From assembly GCA_964006375.1 (NCBI GenBank), contig OZ023267.1:21077739-21141738 (forward strand): DNA of 64,000 nucleotides. Reading direction: 5' to 3'. The notes beneath the pieces are model-generated. The model was given only the letters and a program-made list of their open reading frames with translations, was not told the origin of the DNA and made no database searches. Source of the DNA: Tillus elongatus (Eukaryota; Arthropoda; Insecta; Coleoptera; Cleridae). The stretch's first letter is position 1, and each line of letters opens with the position of its first letter. The position numbers and the translations under genes are program-made. Below are positions 1 through 13,639 of this stretch, piece by piece.

Positions 1-75
1 TTCGTGCTCATTTGAAGAAGTTGCGGTCTCCTCATTAGTGAATTTTTTTAAGAAAATTGTCTAAAAAGTTATTTT
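1..75 (+). repeat. TAR repeat, head fragment
   Basis: This is the end of a repeat seen many times in the window, here called TAR. It shows the recurring words GCTCATTTGAAGAA, TCTCCTCATTAGTGAATTTT and AGAAAATT. It is cut by the window edge, and the final CACTAAA palindrome arm is mutated. Confidence 0.6.
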
Positions 76-1075
76 ATAGCAATAGTAAAACGTGAACGTT
101 GCACCATTTTCTCCATGAAATCAGAAATGAAAGCTTAAGCGACGATATAGTTTCCGAAGTTGTAAATGGTGTACTAAGTATGTGTGGTCTTTATAATAAA
201 TGCTACTATTTTGAGGATCATTTGGCAAGACAGTGCTGGTAAGTTGGTGGCATTTTTATCGCATTATCATTACTATATGTACAAAGTTATCGGTAAGTGA
301 ATATAAAATACCTGGCCTTATATTTTGCAACTTCAAATGACACTCCGGTTAATACGAGATTCCCTTCAAACTAACCGAACAATTCTGATCAATTCATGTA
401 GTAAAGCGACTGTAAGCTCTGAAGATCACATAAAGACAGTGGCAGCAATCTGATCAATTGCGGAACAAGAGAACTCGATATCTCTCTGAGATGATGCATC
501 TGAATTACGATATCGTTGAGAAGCTCCCCTTGACGAAATAATGGGGACTGACTCAAACCCTCTTCAGCGCATTGTCTTTCTAAAGAAACCTTTTCGTGGT
601 TAGGATTTGAACGCTCAATCGAGTTGTCTCTCTTCTAAAGACATGTCGATTTACGAACATAAGACGCAAGTATACGGTGATATGCTGAATGCATTGTTAC
701 ATGTATTGTCTAACTCTGCCGCGGCGTTCTTGTGAATGTGCCCCTGAAACAAATCGAACACGCATCGTAATAACATGTCTTGTAGCACTCAACAGCAAGC
801 GATCAATTTTAATTGTATTGGAAATATAAAGCACTGCTTACAATTTATTATGCTTGACTGTATGTTGCTTTACCTAGTATTAAAATGTGGATAGCGCAGA
901 ATATGTAACTTTAAAATTAAGCATGCTCAAACGATTGCTTTGTATTTGTCTAATGTGTTTTCATTCTTTTAAACCAGCCTATTTTTGCCTATATGGCCAA
1001 CAATCAACGAACATAAGACCATTTGATTGTAAATTTTGGCCATAGCTTGATATTTTAAAAATTAATAACTTGACT
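76..1075. other. no gene recognised
   Basis: AT-rich sequence without a long open frame, RNA gene or recognisable transposon. Confidence 0.5.
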
Positions 1076-1590
1076 CGTCATTTCGAGTTTCGGGTCTTTT
1101 TTTTGGGGTAAAATAAGGCTTTTCAAGTTAATGGGTTACTCAGTGACGAATTGTCTTTTCACCTACTTCATCAATCAGTTGCATACAGCGTGCTAAAAAC
1201 TAATTTTACATGATGACTTTTCGCTATCTAAAGTTGTCAAAAGGTTAAATCTATTACTAACGTGTAGAAGTCTTGAACTAATACGTCCGAATTCATTATC
1301 TCTATTTGCATAATCAAAATTATTTACATCGTTTGCCAGACTGTCCAACTTTTGTCCACATACTTCAATTTCTGCATCAAAATTCGGCTCGACTTTGGCA
1401 TAAGTGGGATTCATTTTCAATTTCTCACAACGCAGCAAACCACTTAATATGCTACGCTTTTTTGCAACAGTACCATCGGTAGGAAAACCTCTAATCATGA
1501 GCTCAAAAGACAATTCGTCACTGAGTAACCGATAAACTTGAAAAGACATGTCTTACCCAAAAAATAGAAAGGATCCGAATCTCGAAATGA
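1076..1590. repeat. inverted repeat around a gag-like ORF
   Basis: The arms at about 1,076-1,160 and 1,505-1,590 are inverted copies of each other. Shared words include TTACTCAGTGACGAATTGTC and, less exactly, CTTTTCAAGTT. The right arm contains the first codons of the minus-strand ORF, so the left arm is an inverted partial duplicate of that ORF start rather than a simple terminal repeat. Confidence 0.5.
1193..1549 (-). CDS. gag-like fragment, 118 aa, uncertain
   Basis: A 118-residue minus-strand frame. Residues 8-40 (LLSDELSFELMIRGFPTDG, then a lysine-rich helix) resemble the SAP-like N-terminus found in many arthropod retrotransposon gag proteins: an LxxDELxxEL helix, an RGxPTxGTV turn and KKRxxLxxLLR. 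The rest has no motif I recognise. No zinc knuckle, protease or reverse transcriptase follows, so this would be an isolated gag start. It could also be a chance frame; the assignment rests on one short motif. Confidence 0.3.
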   Translation of the reverse strand: MSFQVYRLLSDELSFELMIRGFPTDGTVAKKRSILSGLLRCEKLKMNPTYAKVEPNFDAEIEVCGQKLDSLANDVNNFDYANRDNEFGRISSRLLHVSNRFNLLTTLDSEKSSCKISF

Positions 1591-3730
1591 CGAAAAGTAA
1601 TTCACAAATGTAAAGTATCAAGGAAATGTGCAAACGAAACGGCAAAAGATTGCAAATAACAAAATGTGCAAATATATATTTACTTAAATAATAAATATAA
1701 TAGCATTAATAAGGGGCTTTTTTTCCTAACACAACTTATACCTACTGGAATAACTTTCCAAAGCAATAATAGTTAATTGCCCCACGTTGGGCTCCATTGT
1801 TTTACCTGCCTTGCGCGAAAGAGAAGAAGGATGAAACAGAGACAAATAGAGACACAAAGAGGGCTGTGAGCTGGTAGTGAGGCGGTGTAATTACACCAGT
1901 TAGCTCATGTAGAGCAAGAGACTGGGCGTGGATACGAAAGGAAGCACACTCCAGCCTGAGGAGGCTCCACTGGCTTACCGCCTAAGCCAGTCTCTTATGT
2001 TCTGTTCAAGAAGCCCACAAACCCTAAAATTAAACTGACAAGTGATAATAAGCGTGAACAACGCGTAATAAAAAGGGAAATAAATAATAACCCACAGTTG
2101 TTACTCGATGGTAGCTAACATAGAGTGTTACGTACCCTATGGCCTATGAGAAGACACGGTGTATGGTAGATCCTTTGCACCAATGATTTCTACTAGTTGA
2201 CCTAATACTATAAAATGTCACGTCAAATTGAATCTAACAAAATGTCACTAATATTAATATACCTGATATCTAACCATAAAAAAAATCAAGAGACAGCCGG
2301 AATTTATGAGAGTTATAGTTACACAAAATATTGATTAAATGCTTATATATGGTATTGATTTATGTTTTAAAAAAAGAGACAACAGGTTAGTAAATAAAAA
2401 GGGGAGTAATACGCTATAAAGCCTTTGTTTAATGAGCTTTAACACATTTATGCGGGATTAAAGTGAAAAGTAATTTACAGTTACCTATTTTTTATGCTTG
2501 TTTACAGGTGGCAATATTTATATATCTCTCTCTGAAGCATGTACGGTCGACCTACACATGTGTCAATATAATGGAGATATCAACAAAGAGGAAGGTGTGA
2601 GTAATTTAAGATCTCACTCCTACGATGTAATCTTCAACATTTAATTAAGTATAATGTGTATACGTAAGTACTAATAATCATTAAAATGACTTAGTTAATT
2701 GTTGGCAAAGAGATTTGAAAGAACCTCAAAAGGATAAAGTCATTAGGTATCTACGGGTGCATTCTGACTATCCGCTAATGAGTAACTGTCTCTAGTTTTA
2801 GATGGATGTACACAAAAATTAATAATTGTACTTCCCTGGTGCAGTCTCCTAGTTTCGCAAATAAACTCGATGGGGCATCTAGTGTAGCTGTGTGACCTGA
2901 CACGAACCTCTGGTGGATCTTTGACAGCAAGCTGGTGGATCGAGTACTGTGGCCAGATATTCAGTGGTGAAGCAGCAACAGGGTAAGATTAAGGAGGAAG
3001 GTGATATTAACAGGGGAATAGTGAAACAGTGAAATAGTTCCCTAAAATGTTTTAATTGAGATGAGCACATGTGCCTAAGTTTTAATTATTAAAGTTTACT
3101 GATGTCTTGGAGGATTTTTGTTCCTTTTTGTGGCGACTACAATATTAAAGCTGATCTTTCTTGGTTGGATAACTTTACTTCACACGGCCAAAGTAATAGA
3201 TCCCATGAAGGCTTGGTTTTCTCACAAAAATAGTGTACTACCACAAGATAAAAACCATTTGCTTATATAGAATGAGTCCAAAATATCCTTCAAATGTGAA
3301 GATTGACCAAAAATTTTCAGAACGGCATCTACTATCCTTGGCCATGCAGTGAAAAGTGAAGTTCCTTATCTGTCCTTTATCAAAATTTAAAATTCCACAA
3401 TTGTTCAAAGCGAAAATGAATATATCAAATAACGATATATTGACAGTTGATTAATTGGTCAGATGTCAACCAAATTCCGTAGAGAAAAATGTAAACAAAA
3501 ATCTAATGATAAGAGAGTGATTGTTTAGTTATAAATTTTTGTTTTGAATATAGTGTGAGTTTTAAAATGTAACAAGTACTGTACTGAATACAATACAATA
3601 ATTGCTGGCTATCAAAAAATAAGAGAGCAAATTTGTTGCTACTGTATTTCAACAGAGTAGAATACCAATAAGTTATAAGTTTAATCTTCTTCTGAAAATA
3701 AACTTCTATTATTCAGTTATAATAGAAAAG
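1591..3730. other. no gene recognised
   Basis: A more GC-balanced patch at about 1,800-2,000 has no recognisable product. A 63-codon minus-strand frame near 2,879-3,070 shows no motif and is not called. Confidence 0.5.
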
Positions 3731-4020
3731 TCTGGACGCAGGAAATGCGTCATGGAAGTGAATTTTCATAAAAATATTTTTAATAGCAAATATGTCTGTT
3801 TAATGCAAGCAGACATCAATCTGTTTACCGATATAACCTATATAGTAGAAACAATGTACCATATTTTATCAAAACAACTTGCTTGAAAATGTACAAAAAT
3901 TTTTCGAAAATAAACGTTTCTGAGAAAACTCGTTTCCTAGCTGACGAACCTTAGGTTAATATCAAATTGCGTTATTGAATTTTGAAAATTCGCTACCAAA
4001 ACGCACTTACTGCGTCTCGA
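3731..4020 (+). mobile_element. CTGGACG MITE, complete copy
   Basis: A 290 bp unit bounded by inverted repeats of about 45 bp. The left end reads TCTGGACGCAGGAAATGCG and the right end reads ACGCACTTACTGCGTCTCGA. There is no coding capacity. A second complete copy lies at 5,544-5,833, and partial copies near 9.3, 11.1, 31.2, 37.9 and 55.0 kb. It is probably a non-autonomous DNA transposon; no clear target duplication was found. Confidence 0.65.
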
Positions 4021-4249
4021 TTTTTTTTTACAAACATGCATTATATCTCGCTGAAAAATGCAATAAGGAATGTTCAAAAAAAATTTAGGTATCACCAACG
4101 ACTTATAGGCCATCCGGGGATTGTCAAAATAATGTTATAAGATGCAGCTCAAGACATTCTATAGGTAACATACACAATTTTTTCTCGTATCTTGCATAAT
4201 AACAATTATATTGAGCTTTACCGTATAAATGCGTCACCCTGTATATATG
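4021..4249 (+). repeat. module that follows the CTGGACG MITE
   Basis: The T-rich start, ACAAACATGCATTATAT and CACCAACGACTTATAGGCCA follow the MITE here and, in diverged form, after 5,833 and 38,710. The MITE and this module therefore travel together or share a parent element. Confidence 0.5.
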
Positions 4250-4827
<578 letters not shown>

Positions 4828-4947
4828 TGAAACTGACGCTAATTATAGGTTCTAGGGGGCGGTTCGCGCTCATTTGAGGAAATTATTTCTAAATTCAAAA
4901 GTCGGGATCTCTTTAGTGAATTTTTTAAAGAAAATTCACTAAAACAA
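4828..4947 (+). repeat. TAR head
   Basis: TTGAAACTGACG, TAGGTTCTAGGGGGC, GCTCATTTGAGGAAAT and a final AGAAAATTCACTAAAA, then unrelated DNA. Confidence 0.6.
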
Positions 4948-5369
4948 GCACTTGTGAAGCCACGAGAAAACTCTACGACTGTATTAAATATGGAACGGCT
5001 GCACTAAGTTGGGGCAAGAACAAACAACCAGATATGCTATTCAAATTAAATTAAGTCTTAAAACTTTCATCTCCTCTTTATTTAATAATTTTTTATACAG
5101 AAACTCGCTAAAAAGTTCACGGGAATAACAACAATCTGATTAGATAACAGTAAAGTAAAATGAGATTAAAAAAAATTGATAAAACTTAAGTCACTAACTA
5201 GGATTAGAAATCGTCAGGTCGGAGTCGACTAATCGATGCACAGGAACTTAGGCCACGCTCGACATATATGTACTAGCAGGTATATCCCATAATACACGGT
5301 AATTTTTCAATGTTTTACAATTTACACAAAACCATTTTGATTTACAATGAATTTTTGCTCATATTTTAA

Positions 5370-5370
<1 letters not shown>
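4948..5370. other. no gene recognised
   Basis: AT-rich, without motifs. Confidence 0.5.

Positions 5371-5372
<2 letters not shown>

Positions 5373-5439
<67 letters not shown>
5373..5439. repeat. (TA)n microsatellite
   Basis: Pure TA dinucleotide between unassigned DNA and a TAR head. Confidence 0.9.
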
Positions 5440-5442
<3 letters not shown>

Positions 5443-5543
5443 TCGGTCTAGGGGGTCTAGTTCGCGCTCATTTGAAATCAGTTTTTAAAAATTCAAAAGT
5501 CGAGATCTCTAGTGAATTTTTTTCTAGAACATTTACTAAAAAC
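5440..5543 (+). repeat. TAR head
   Basis: CGGTCTAGGGGGTCTAGTTC, GCGCTCATTTGAAAT and TAGTGAATTTT, ending directly at the left end of a CTGGACG MITE. Confidence 0.6.
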
Positions 5544-5833
5544 TCTGGACGCAGCAAGTGCGTTATGGTAGTGAATTTTCATAAAAATGTTTTCATTGCA
5601 AATATGTGTAATTTTGGTTACCAGTATAACCTATATAGTAAAAACAATGTGCCATGTTTCATAAAAATAACTTTATTGTGTGAAAATGTACAAAAATTTC
5701 CAAAAGTAAACTTAAAGTGTTCCCGGAAAAACTCGTTTCTTGGTCAACCTTATAGGTTAATAGCAAATTGGGCTATTCAAATATGAAGCATTTGATCAAA
5801 ATTCGCTACCATAACGCACTTGCTGCATCCAGA
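5544..5833 (+). mobile_element. CTGGACG MITE, complete copy
   Basis: 290 bp. The left end is TCTGGACGCAGCAAGTGCG and the right end is CGCACTTGCTGCATCCAGA, an inverted pair with one mismatch in the shown words. This is the best-preserved copy in the window. A 104-codon frame across it is not a gene. Confidence 0.7.
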
Positions 5834-6060
5834 ATTTCTTTTCTTACAAACATGCATTATATTTCGTTGGAAAATGCAAAAATGCAATAACATAAGACGT
5901 GTTTGATTAAAAACAAGAGAATTTGTATCACCAACGACTTATGGGCCACCCTGTGATTGTAGAAATATTTTTTAAGATGTGGCTCAAGACACCCTATAAT
6001 TAATATATTTTTTTCATATCTTGTATAATAACCGATATATTGAGCTTTATTGATTTTTTA
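5834..6060 (+). repeat. module that follows the CTGGACG MITE
   Basis: TTACAAACATGCATTATATT and CACCAACGACTTATGGGCCA match the module at 4,021 and the one after 38,710. Confidence 0.5.
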
Positions 6061-6840
<780 letters not shown>

Positions 6841-6844
<4 letters not shown>

Positions 6845-6972
6845 GAAACTGACCCCTGACCCCGGATATGTGTTCTGGGGGGCCTAATTAGCGCTCATTT
6901 GAAGAAATTTTTTCAAAATTCAAAAGTCGGGATCTCCTCATTAGTGAATTTTTTAAGGAAAATTTACTAAAA
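6841..6972 (+). repeat. TAR head
   Basis: ATTGAAACTGACCCCTGACC, GCGCTCATTTGAAGAAAT and CTCCTCATTAGTGAATTTT, ending at AAATTTACTAAAA. Confidence 0.65.
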
Positions 6973-8160
6973 GACCATGCTACATTTTTAGATAAAATAT
7001 ATTTATAAAAATCTGGAGATAATGCAATAAAGCACAAACCTAAATATGTTAAATTTCAAGAGAAAACGTTTTGCTTGCGTTTGTCAAGCCTTAAAGTAAT
7101 TACCAGAATATATTTGATGAATTTAGTTCTGCGTTTCTCGTTGTATAATGAAGTTTTGTGCATGGAGTTGAATATATTGTTGGACCTTGATTATGGAAAG
7201 GAAATGCCTTAACAATGCTTCAGGATATTGAGACTTTTGAAGTGGAAAAAGCTTGCATGATGTGCGCCTGGAGGGTCTTTATAATTGTATTGAAATTGGC
7301 GTATGTAAATCCATGACAGTTTCCATGTCGTGTCCCTCGGCTAAATGAGTTATTTCCCAGTCAGTCAATTTCGCTACGGAAATGAAGAAATATAAATGAA
7401 ATAATAACATAAATATGTTAAAAACTGGTCGATCTTAATCTCAGGTGCAGTTCCCAGATTGAAGTATAAATACATTAGGGGGTATTTTAGCGTTTAGCAG
7501 CAGAATTACTGGCACGATTTAAATCGGAAATTACGAAGTTTGAATGTAGCGATGGGTGGTGATTTTCGAACGGCCGTGTGACATGTTCCGTTTGTTCGCT
7601 ATATCAGGGCCACCAAGCTACCTACCACCTATTGCCAACTCTCATATGCAAAAACTCATTTTAATGCTCTGTATGTCGATTAAACGCAAACGTAATTAAT
7701 ATGGAGTGCAGGCCATTTATCAGTATTGAAATTCACTCCAAACTTGGCATACCAACAATAACTCGCTAATTTACATTTCGTTGAACAATGCATGCAGCCA
7801 GCTCGGGCGAATATTCTATGAAGTAAATGAATCTAGAGCCAATTCATGAACCATTCAGACACATACCTCTGCATTAGACTGATATTCATAAGGAATTGTT
7901 TCTAGTTTTAGTTTCATTGTACCATGCAATTGTGCCCAATGAATAGAATATACCAGTACGTGAACCTTTCTACTTCTTCTACTAGACGTTAGCATGTTTT
8001 GTGTCCTTCCAGGAACCAAAAAGAAAATTATATAGGTTAACAATAGAAATGTATTACCCAAAAGGTTTGGTTACAGAACGTGTATCATGGTAGAAAATGT
8101 TCGTAAAAATACTTAGATCGCGGAAAAATGCAAATTATTTAGTTCTGAAAAAAAATTTTG
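6973..8160. other. no gene recognised
   Basis: No motif-bearing frame. A 68-codon minus-strand frame at 7,855-8,061 begins hydrophobic but has no homology I recognise. Confidence 0.5.
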
Positions 8161-8296
8161 TTGGGGCATTTCAGTGAATTTTCATTAAGAAAATTCACTA
8201 ATAGACGGGTATCGATGGTAAGACTTTTGGAAAATTTCTAAAAATGAGCGCGAATTTGGGCCTTTAGAACCCATATCCAAGGTCGGTTTTGATTTA
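8161..8296 (-). repeat. TAR head, reverse orientation, variant
   Basis: GTGAATTTTCATTAAGAAAA followed by TTCACTAA, then ATGAGCGCGAA and AGAACCCATATCCAAGG, running into a short (TA)n. It carries a GGTATCGATGGTAAGAC insert also seen, slightly changed, at 52.9 kb, defining a subfamily. Confidence 0.6.
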
Positions 8297-9305
8297 TATA
8301 TATATATATATATATATCCATCTGATAACTCAAAACATACTTGACCGATTTGGACCAAATTTGGGAATTACCTTGATTGTGTTAATGGCTTGGTTGAATT
8401 CATAGATGGGGGCACCGTGCGTCTAATTTTTCTTTGAAAAAAATGTAAAGAAAATGTTGAAAACACAACATTTTTATGAAATATTGGAGTGGTTTGAATT
8501 AAAATTTACACATATATAGGATATACCTGTCAACCAAAATTCAAAATAAATGGCCCACGAGAAAGGGAGTTATTCGAAAATAAAGTAATAAACAGTCTAA
8601 CATATCACTACGATATACATGAGGCATTTCACACGGTGAATGTTTTCAAGCATGGTTAGGCTGTGAATGTGCTATTCTAAGTAGATGATTCAAAATCGAC
8701 CAAGTCACCTGACAATTAAATATATAAATGAGCCGGGTTAGCAGATATAATAAACTTTCATTTGAATCTTAAAATGTAAAACATGGTCACAACACATATT
8801 TGTACTACCTATTAATGACAAATAAACGTTCACAATAAATTAATCCATCCATTAAATGTCGTTTAATATTCATAAATGTTGTGTGACCAATTCCTCGTCT
8901 TATTTTTTTAAAATAATTACAATCTAATTTGTACAATATGGCATCGTTGCATGCGATGACACAGTTCGAGCTGCGTCGAGACTTCGACACCTAACGTTAA
9001 CGTTAATAATTATGAACGTGGACGTCTTATTTATATTCTTAGTAAAACAGAAATCCTATTTTACATTTTTTACTATTATTTAAATAGATAATGTGGGACG
9101 CTAAAATAATTATATGTTATAAATGGTAAGTAAAATATTACTTTAATAACTTTAGTATTTAGTAAACTAAGGTATTTGTTTTTGTTATTTGCTTATAGGT
9201 TATGTTATAAACTTAAAGTTGAAACTGTATATTGTATAGTGATAATCTTCTTATCTTTAAGTTAGTGCTGTTTTGGAAAAACGCAATGCACCCGTTTTAT
9301 AAAAG
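8297..9305. other. short (TA)n, then no gene recognised
   Basis: TA repeat at 8,297-8,318. The next 150 bp (CTGATAACTCAAAACAT) look like a diverged inverted TAR body. Nothing further is recognised. Confidence 0.4.
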
Positions 9306-9352
9306 TCTAGATGCAACAAGTGCGTTATGGTAGTGAATTTTTTCATGAATTG
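9306..9352 (+). mobile_element. CTGGACG MITE, left end only
   Basis: TCTAGATGCAACAAGTGCG followed by TTATGGTAGTGAATTTT matches the left inverted repeat; the rest is missing. Confidence 0.5.
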
Positions 9353-9569
9353 TACACTATTAGTAAGATATATTATTAAAACTAATTCTTTAAATTTAAA
9401 TGGACCTTGGAGATCGGTTTTAGAGTCCCAGTTAGCGATTATTTGAAAAAATTATATTTTATATAGAGCTACTAAATTAAAATTTGGTCTTAGATATAAT
9501 ATGTAAGTACTGCAAGTGCCTTTTAAAAAATTTGTGTTACAAATTTCATTAAAGTTACAAAGGTTTTTC

Positions 9570-10830
9570 AGAAATTGCACATTATCAGGACACTTTTTAC
9601 AGAGTAATCTTCTTGTGCTATTCTCAACTTTGGATTATCATTTGTTTTTGAGCTACAGGTATCAACGTTTGCTTTTATTATGGCAGCCATATTGAATTTT
9701 TTGCTCATGTGATAGCCTGTGAAAGAGCTTTCCAATGATGTACAACATGCTTGAGAAATCTTGTAATTGCACTGACAATTTTGAGAAAAGCCGTTTTGAG
9801 GATAGTAGGCTATGAAATCCAATGCCAGAAAACAAATGACAAAAAAAGTGTTCAATAAGCAATACTTTTACTTTTAACATAATTTTCCGTAGTCACTTAC
9901 GATTTAAAAAAAATACGAACTTTGAACACACCAATGATTCGGGCCATTATTTCAAATGATATCTTACCAACATTTAGAAGTGTTCATGATTATTTAGATG
10001 AGATTTGGTACCAACAAGACGGTTGTCCAGCTCACAATGCTAGGATCGTCAAAGAATTTTTGTACCAAAATTTTAATAATCGTGTCATTTGTAACAATGG
10101 GCCGGTTCATTGGTGTGCTCGAACTCCTGATATAAAACCCATGTATTTTTATTTTTGGGGTACTCTGAAGAATGAGGTGTATATTCGATCCACCACAAAG
10201 TATCAATGAATTACGAAACAGAATCACGGAAGCTATAAATCATATTAACCAAAACACCCTGACCAGAGTTTGCAGGCATATTTCAAAAAGGTGTATATAT
10301 TAAACAATTTTCTATTAAATGTATTTTTAAGGTTCTATTTTATTATTTGTTGAGTTCCGTTTCTAATTGTGTTGTTTTGTGGAATTTAGGTTTCTATTGG
10401 TTATTGCCGGGTTTCATTATTAAACTGTTTCACATAATATTACCTAGCATTATTACCTAATTAAGTATTGTAAATTAATTCATAATATTTTTTTATCGTG
10501 AATCATTACAAAAAATTATGTTAAAAGTAGAAGTCTATTGTTAGACTCCATGGCCTACTGCTTTTTGAACACTTTTTTTGTCATTTGTTTTCTACTATCC
10601 TCAAAACGGTTTTTGTCAAAATTCTCAGTCCAATCATAAGATTTCTCAAGCATGTTGTACATCATTAGAAATCTCTTTTCACATGCTATCACATGAGCAA
10701 AAAATCCAATATGGCTGCCATAATAAACACAAACGTTGAAACCTGTAGCTCAAAAACAAATGACAGTCCAAAGTAGAGAATAGCACAAAAAGATTACTCT
10801 TTAAAAAGCGTCCTGATAATGTGCAAATCT
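9570..10830 (+). mobile_element. DD41D transposon, family 4, deleted
   Basis: Inverted repeats of about 320 bp at about 9,570-9,890 and 10,510-10,830 face each other. Both outer ends carry TTGCACATTATCAGGAC in inverted orientation, followed by GTGCTATTCTC-type and TTTTTGAGCTACAG words. Between them lies only the C-terminal third of a Tc1/mariner-superfamily transposase. The size of about 1.26 kb implies deletion of the N-terminal half. Confidence 0.65.
9922..10209 (+). pseudogene. transposase C-terminal fragment, family 4
   Basis: The frame includes IWYQQDGCPAHNAR and GPVHWCARTPDIKPMYFYFW, which align with the QQDGAPxH and SPDLxPLDFFxWG blocks of DD41D-type Tc1/mariner transposases. The second catalytic Asp (QQD) is kept. 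Forty-two residues later, where the third Asp should be, there is Tyr (KPMY). With the N-terminal DNA-binding region also absent, the enzyme cannot be active. The start codon is simply the first Met in the fragment. Confidence 0.65.
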
Positions 10831-11060
10831 TTGACATGTCAGATCAACGCCTACTTAGGTATTGAAGAAAAAAGAAATTGACAAATTTTGGTGTTTTCAA
10901 GATAACGCAAAAACGAAAAGAGACAGGGCAAACTGCAAGTCATATTTGGAACGAGCATGAAATTCCAGAAAAGACTGCTAATTTATCCGTCTCCCTATCT
11001 CTAATAATAACGGAGATAGCAATACGTACCCATGCAGTTTGGGACACACTGTATAGATTA
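10831..11060 (-). repeat. foldback-family end
   Basis: About 230 bp repeated at 11,626-11,853 with moderate divergence: GACATGTCAGATCAAC, AGTCATATTTGGAACGAGC, then GTTTGGGACACACTGTAT. Its terminus resembles the ACAGTGTGCCCCAAATGGG ends of the foldback element at 54.5-56.1 kb. Confidence 0.5.
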
Positions 11061-11166
11061 TATTGGTAACCAAATTGGATGTCTACTTTATTAAAAAAAA
11101 ACATATTTGCTAATAAAAACATTTTTATGAAAACTACCAAAACGCACTTGCTGCGTTCAGACTCTT
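11061..11166 (-). mobile_element. CTGGACG MITE, one end, reversed
   Basis: AAAACGCACTTGCTGCGTTC is the reverse complement of the MITE left end, and TTGGTAACCAAATTGGATG matches its interior. The other half is missing. Confidence 0.5.
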
Positions 11167-11299
11167 TTGTGATCAAGCAAATACCGACGCAACTTCAGTT
11201 TTTTAACTATGGCATTGTTAGGACACTTTTTCACAAGCAGTCTAAATCTGTCATAATATCTTCCAATGCGTTCTTGATGTAAGAGTTACAATACTAAAC

Positions 11300-11625
11300 T
11301 TTAATTTCTTCCTTTTGAATGGCGATGTAAAAGAAAAAATTGGGCTGCCGAAAACCCCCACTGGATGCGACAAACACACACTCAGCGTCCTCAAAAGTTG
11401 AACGTTTTAGCTGGTATTGGTGATCACGTATTCGGACCTGTTTTTATAGAAAATCTATACGGTCTAAGATATTTAGAAATGCTAAGAGAACAGGTTGTCC
11501 CAATGTTTGCAGAATTGTATGCAAATGTAATAGAACCTAATATTCCCCAAGAAAACATATGGTTTCAACAAAACGGTGCACCGCCCCACTTTGAACTTCA
11601 AGTACGGGAGTATTTACACGAAGTG
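11300..11625 (+). pseudogene. DD41D-like transposase fragment
   Basis: An open frame from 11,365 (and a little upstream) contains THTQRPQKLNVLAG and ENIWFQQNGAPPHFELQVRE. This is the middle of a DD41D-type transposase: the strand after the first catalytic Asp and the QQDGAPPH block. Asp is replaced by Asn (QQN), so the second catalytic residue is lost. After VREYLHEVQ the homology stops and the foldback-family repeat begins, so the third Asp region is missing. Confidence 0.6.
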
Positions 11626-12007
<382 letters not shown>

Positions 12008-12021
12008 TAATAATTAAATTA

Positions 12022-13600
12022 AAGTAATCAACTCTAACCTAATCAACATATTTTTACATGGCATTTCAAAGCAAGTATTCGTAAAGAAAAATTGTCTAAT
12101 GAGTATGCCGCAAAAGTAAAACCTTTTCTTTGGTGAAATTGATCCCATCTTTTTATACTTGTGCATAAAACGCAGGGATACATGGATCATACAAGGTAAA
12201 ATCTGCCATGTGTTGCTTTTTAACTCCTGGTTGTAAAGAAGGACGCGCACACAATACTGCAACCACTAAAGTTTCATGTATCCAGACCTTTGTTGCTCCA
12301 GTCGTTTTATCTTTGTTTTTGTAGGTAGATCAACGTCCTGCCAATGTCGCGTGTTATAAAAGGTCTCTCCTAGCCCAGCAGAAATGTTACAGGTGTCGTA
12401 ACGCTTTCACGATTATTTCTCAATTAAAAGAAGCTTTGTCTTAACTTAATTTAATACAGCTTTATCACCCTACATAATCGTAAGGTTAGTTTCTATAAGT
12501 ATACAGCCTTCTAGCTTCACCAATATTTAAGCTATTTTAACGAGTTTGTCACCAAGTAGACAAGCACCCCATGTGAGGCGTCGTCTTGTATGGACATTAG
12601 ACAGACTGTGTCTCGATGCCAATCAGTGCACATGATTATATATTGTCCATTGTTTTCACAATAATACACAGCTTCTGCCTGTGACGGCACAGTGTTGTTG
12701 ACGTGTCGTCCAATGTAAACTCACCTTAATAGCTATGTGTGACTATTGATTATTTAAAGATTACTTACTCAACAAATCTACTATATTCTCAGACCGGAGT
12801 CTTTGACCTGAGGCAGCTATTTTGATTTTCCACTTTGGTGTGACAGCATTATCATCGAGATCTGGGAAGTAAATGTGAATATACCACACGTGGAAGTGAG
12901 GGAGCGTCTGATGTGTCTAGAGTGAGGAAGACGCTAACTCAGTGCTCTACTTCGGACCTAGGATATACAGTAAGATTCCCCTTGAACTAAAAGAGTTACG
13001 AAGTATCAGATTATTTAAAAAAAAAGTAGCAGAATAAGTAAAAAGAAAATCGAGACTTTAAATACACTGTTTCGTAGACATGAAGAATACGTACTAATTA
13101 TTTATGAGGTGTTAATGTTAACTGAGAGAATGAGAGTGAGAAAAAATCCCTCGAGCCAACCGGGCCATGCAGTCGAGCCCAGTCAATAAATAGGTGAATA
13201 TATTAGTATATTAGCAAGTCGTAACTTTGTCCGGCGGACTTTATGTTGGTCAAGTTCGTAATGCTGCAAGTTTTGAGGCGGTCCTTGGAGAGAAGCGACA
13301 GACAAGCTCTGCTTTACAAGACCGTGAGTGTCAGAGATTGGCTTAACTGGTGTATTATTCGGAATCGTTTCTTAGAAAGTTTAGCTGAATTTAAAAATAA
13401 TAGAGAAAGGGGTCTGAATATGGGAGTCCATTTATGTTTTGTAAATAACTACCCAATTGGCTTTCTCACCTTATAATTTTGAACATATTTCCAGTACAGG
13501 ACAATACAGTACATGATCTTATTTTACTTCCACATCGTCAATACGTGTGGAAGTGTGGCATCGGCAATCGTTAACATACGCTGCACTGGTCTAGTGGCCT
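12022..13600. other. no gene recognised
   Basis: Frames at 12,014-12,262 and 13,243-13,476 show no known motif. Confidence 0.45.
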
Positions 13601-13639
13601 AAGGTGACACAATCCAGTGCCAAACAAAAATTAGGCAAG

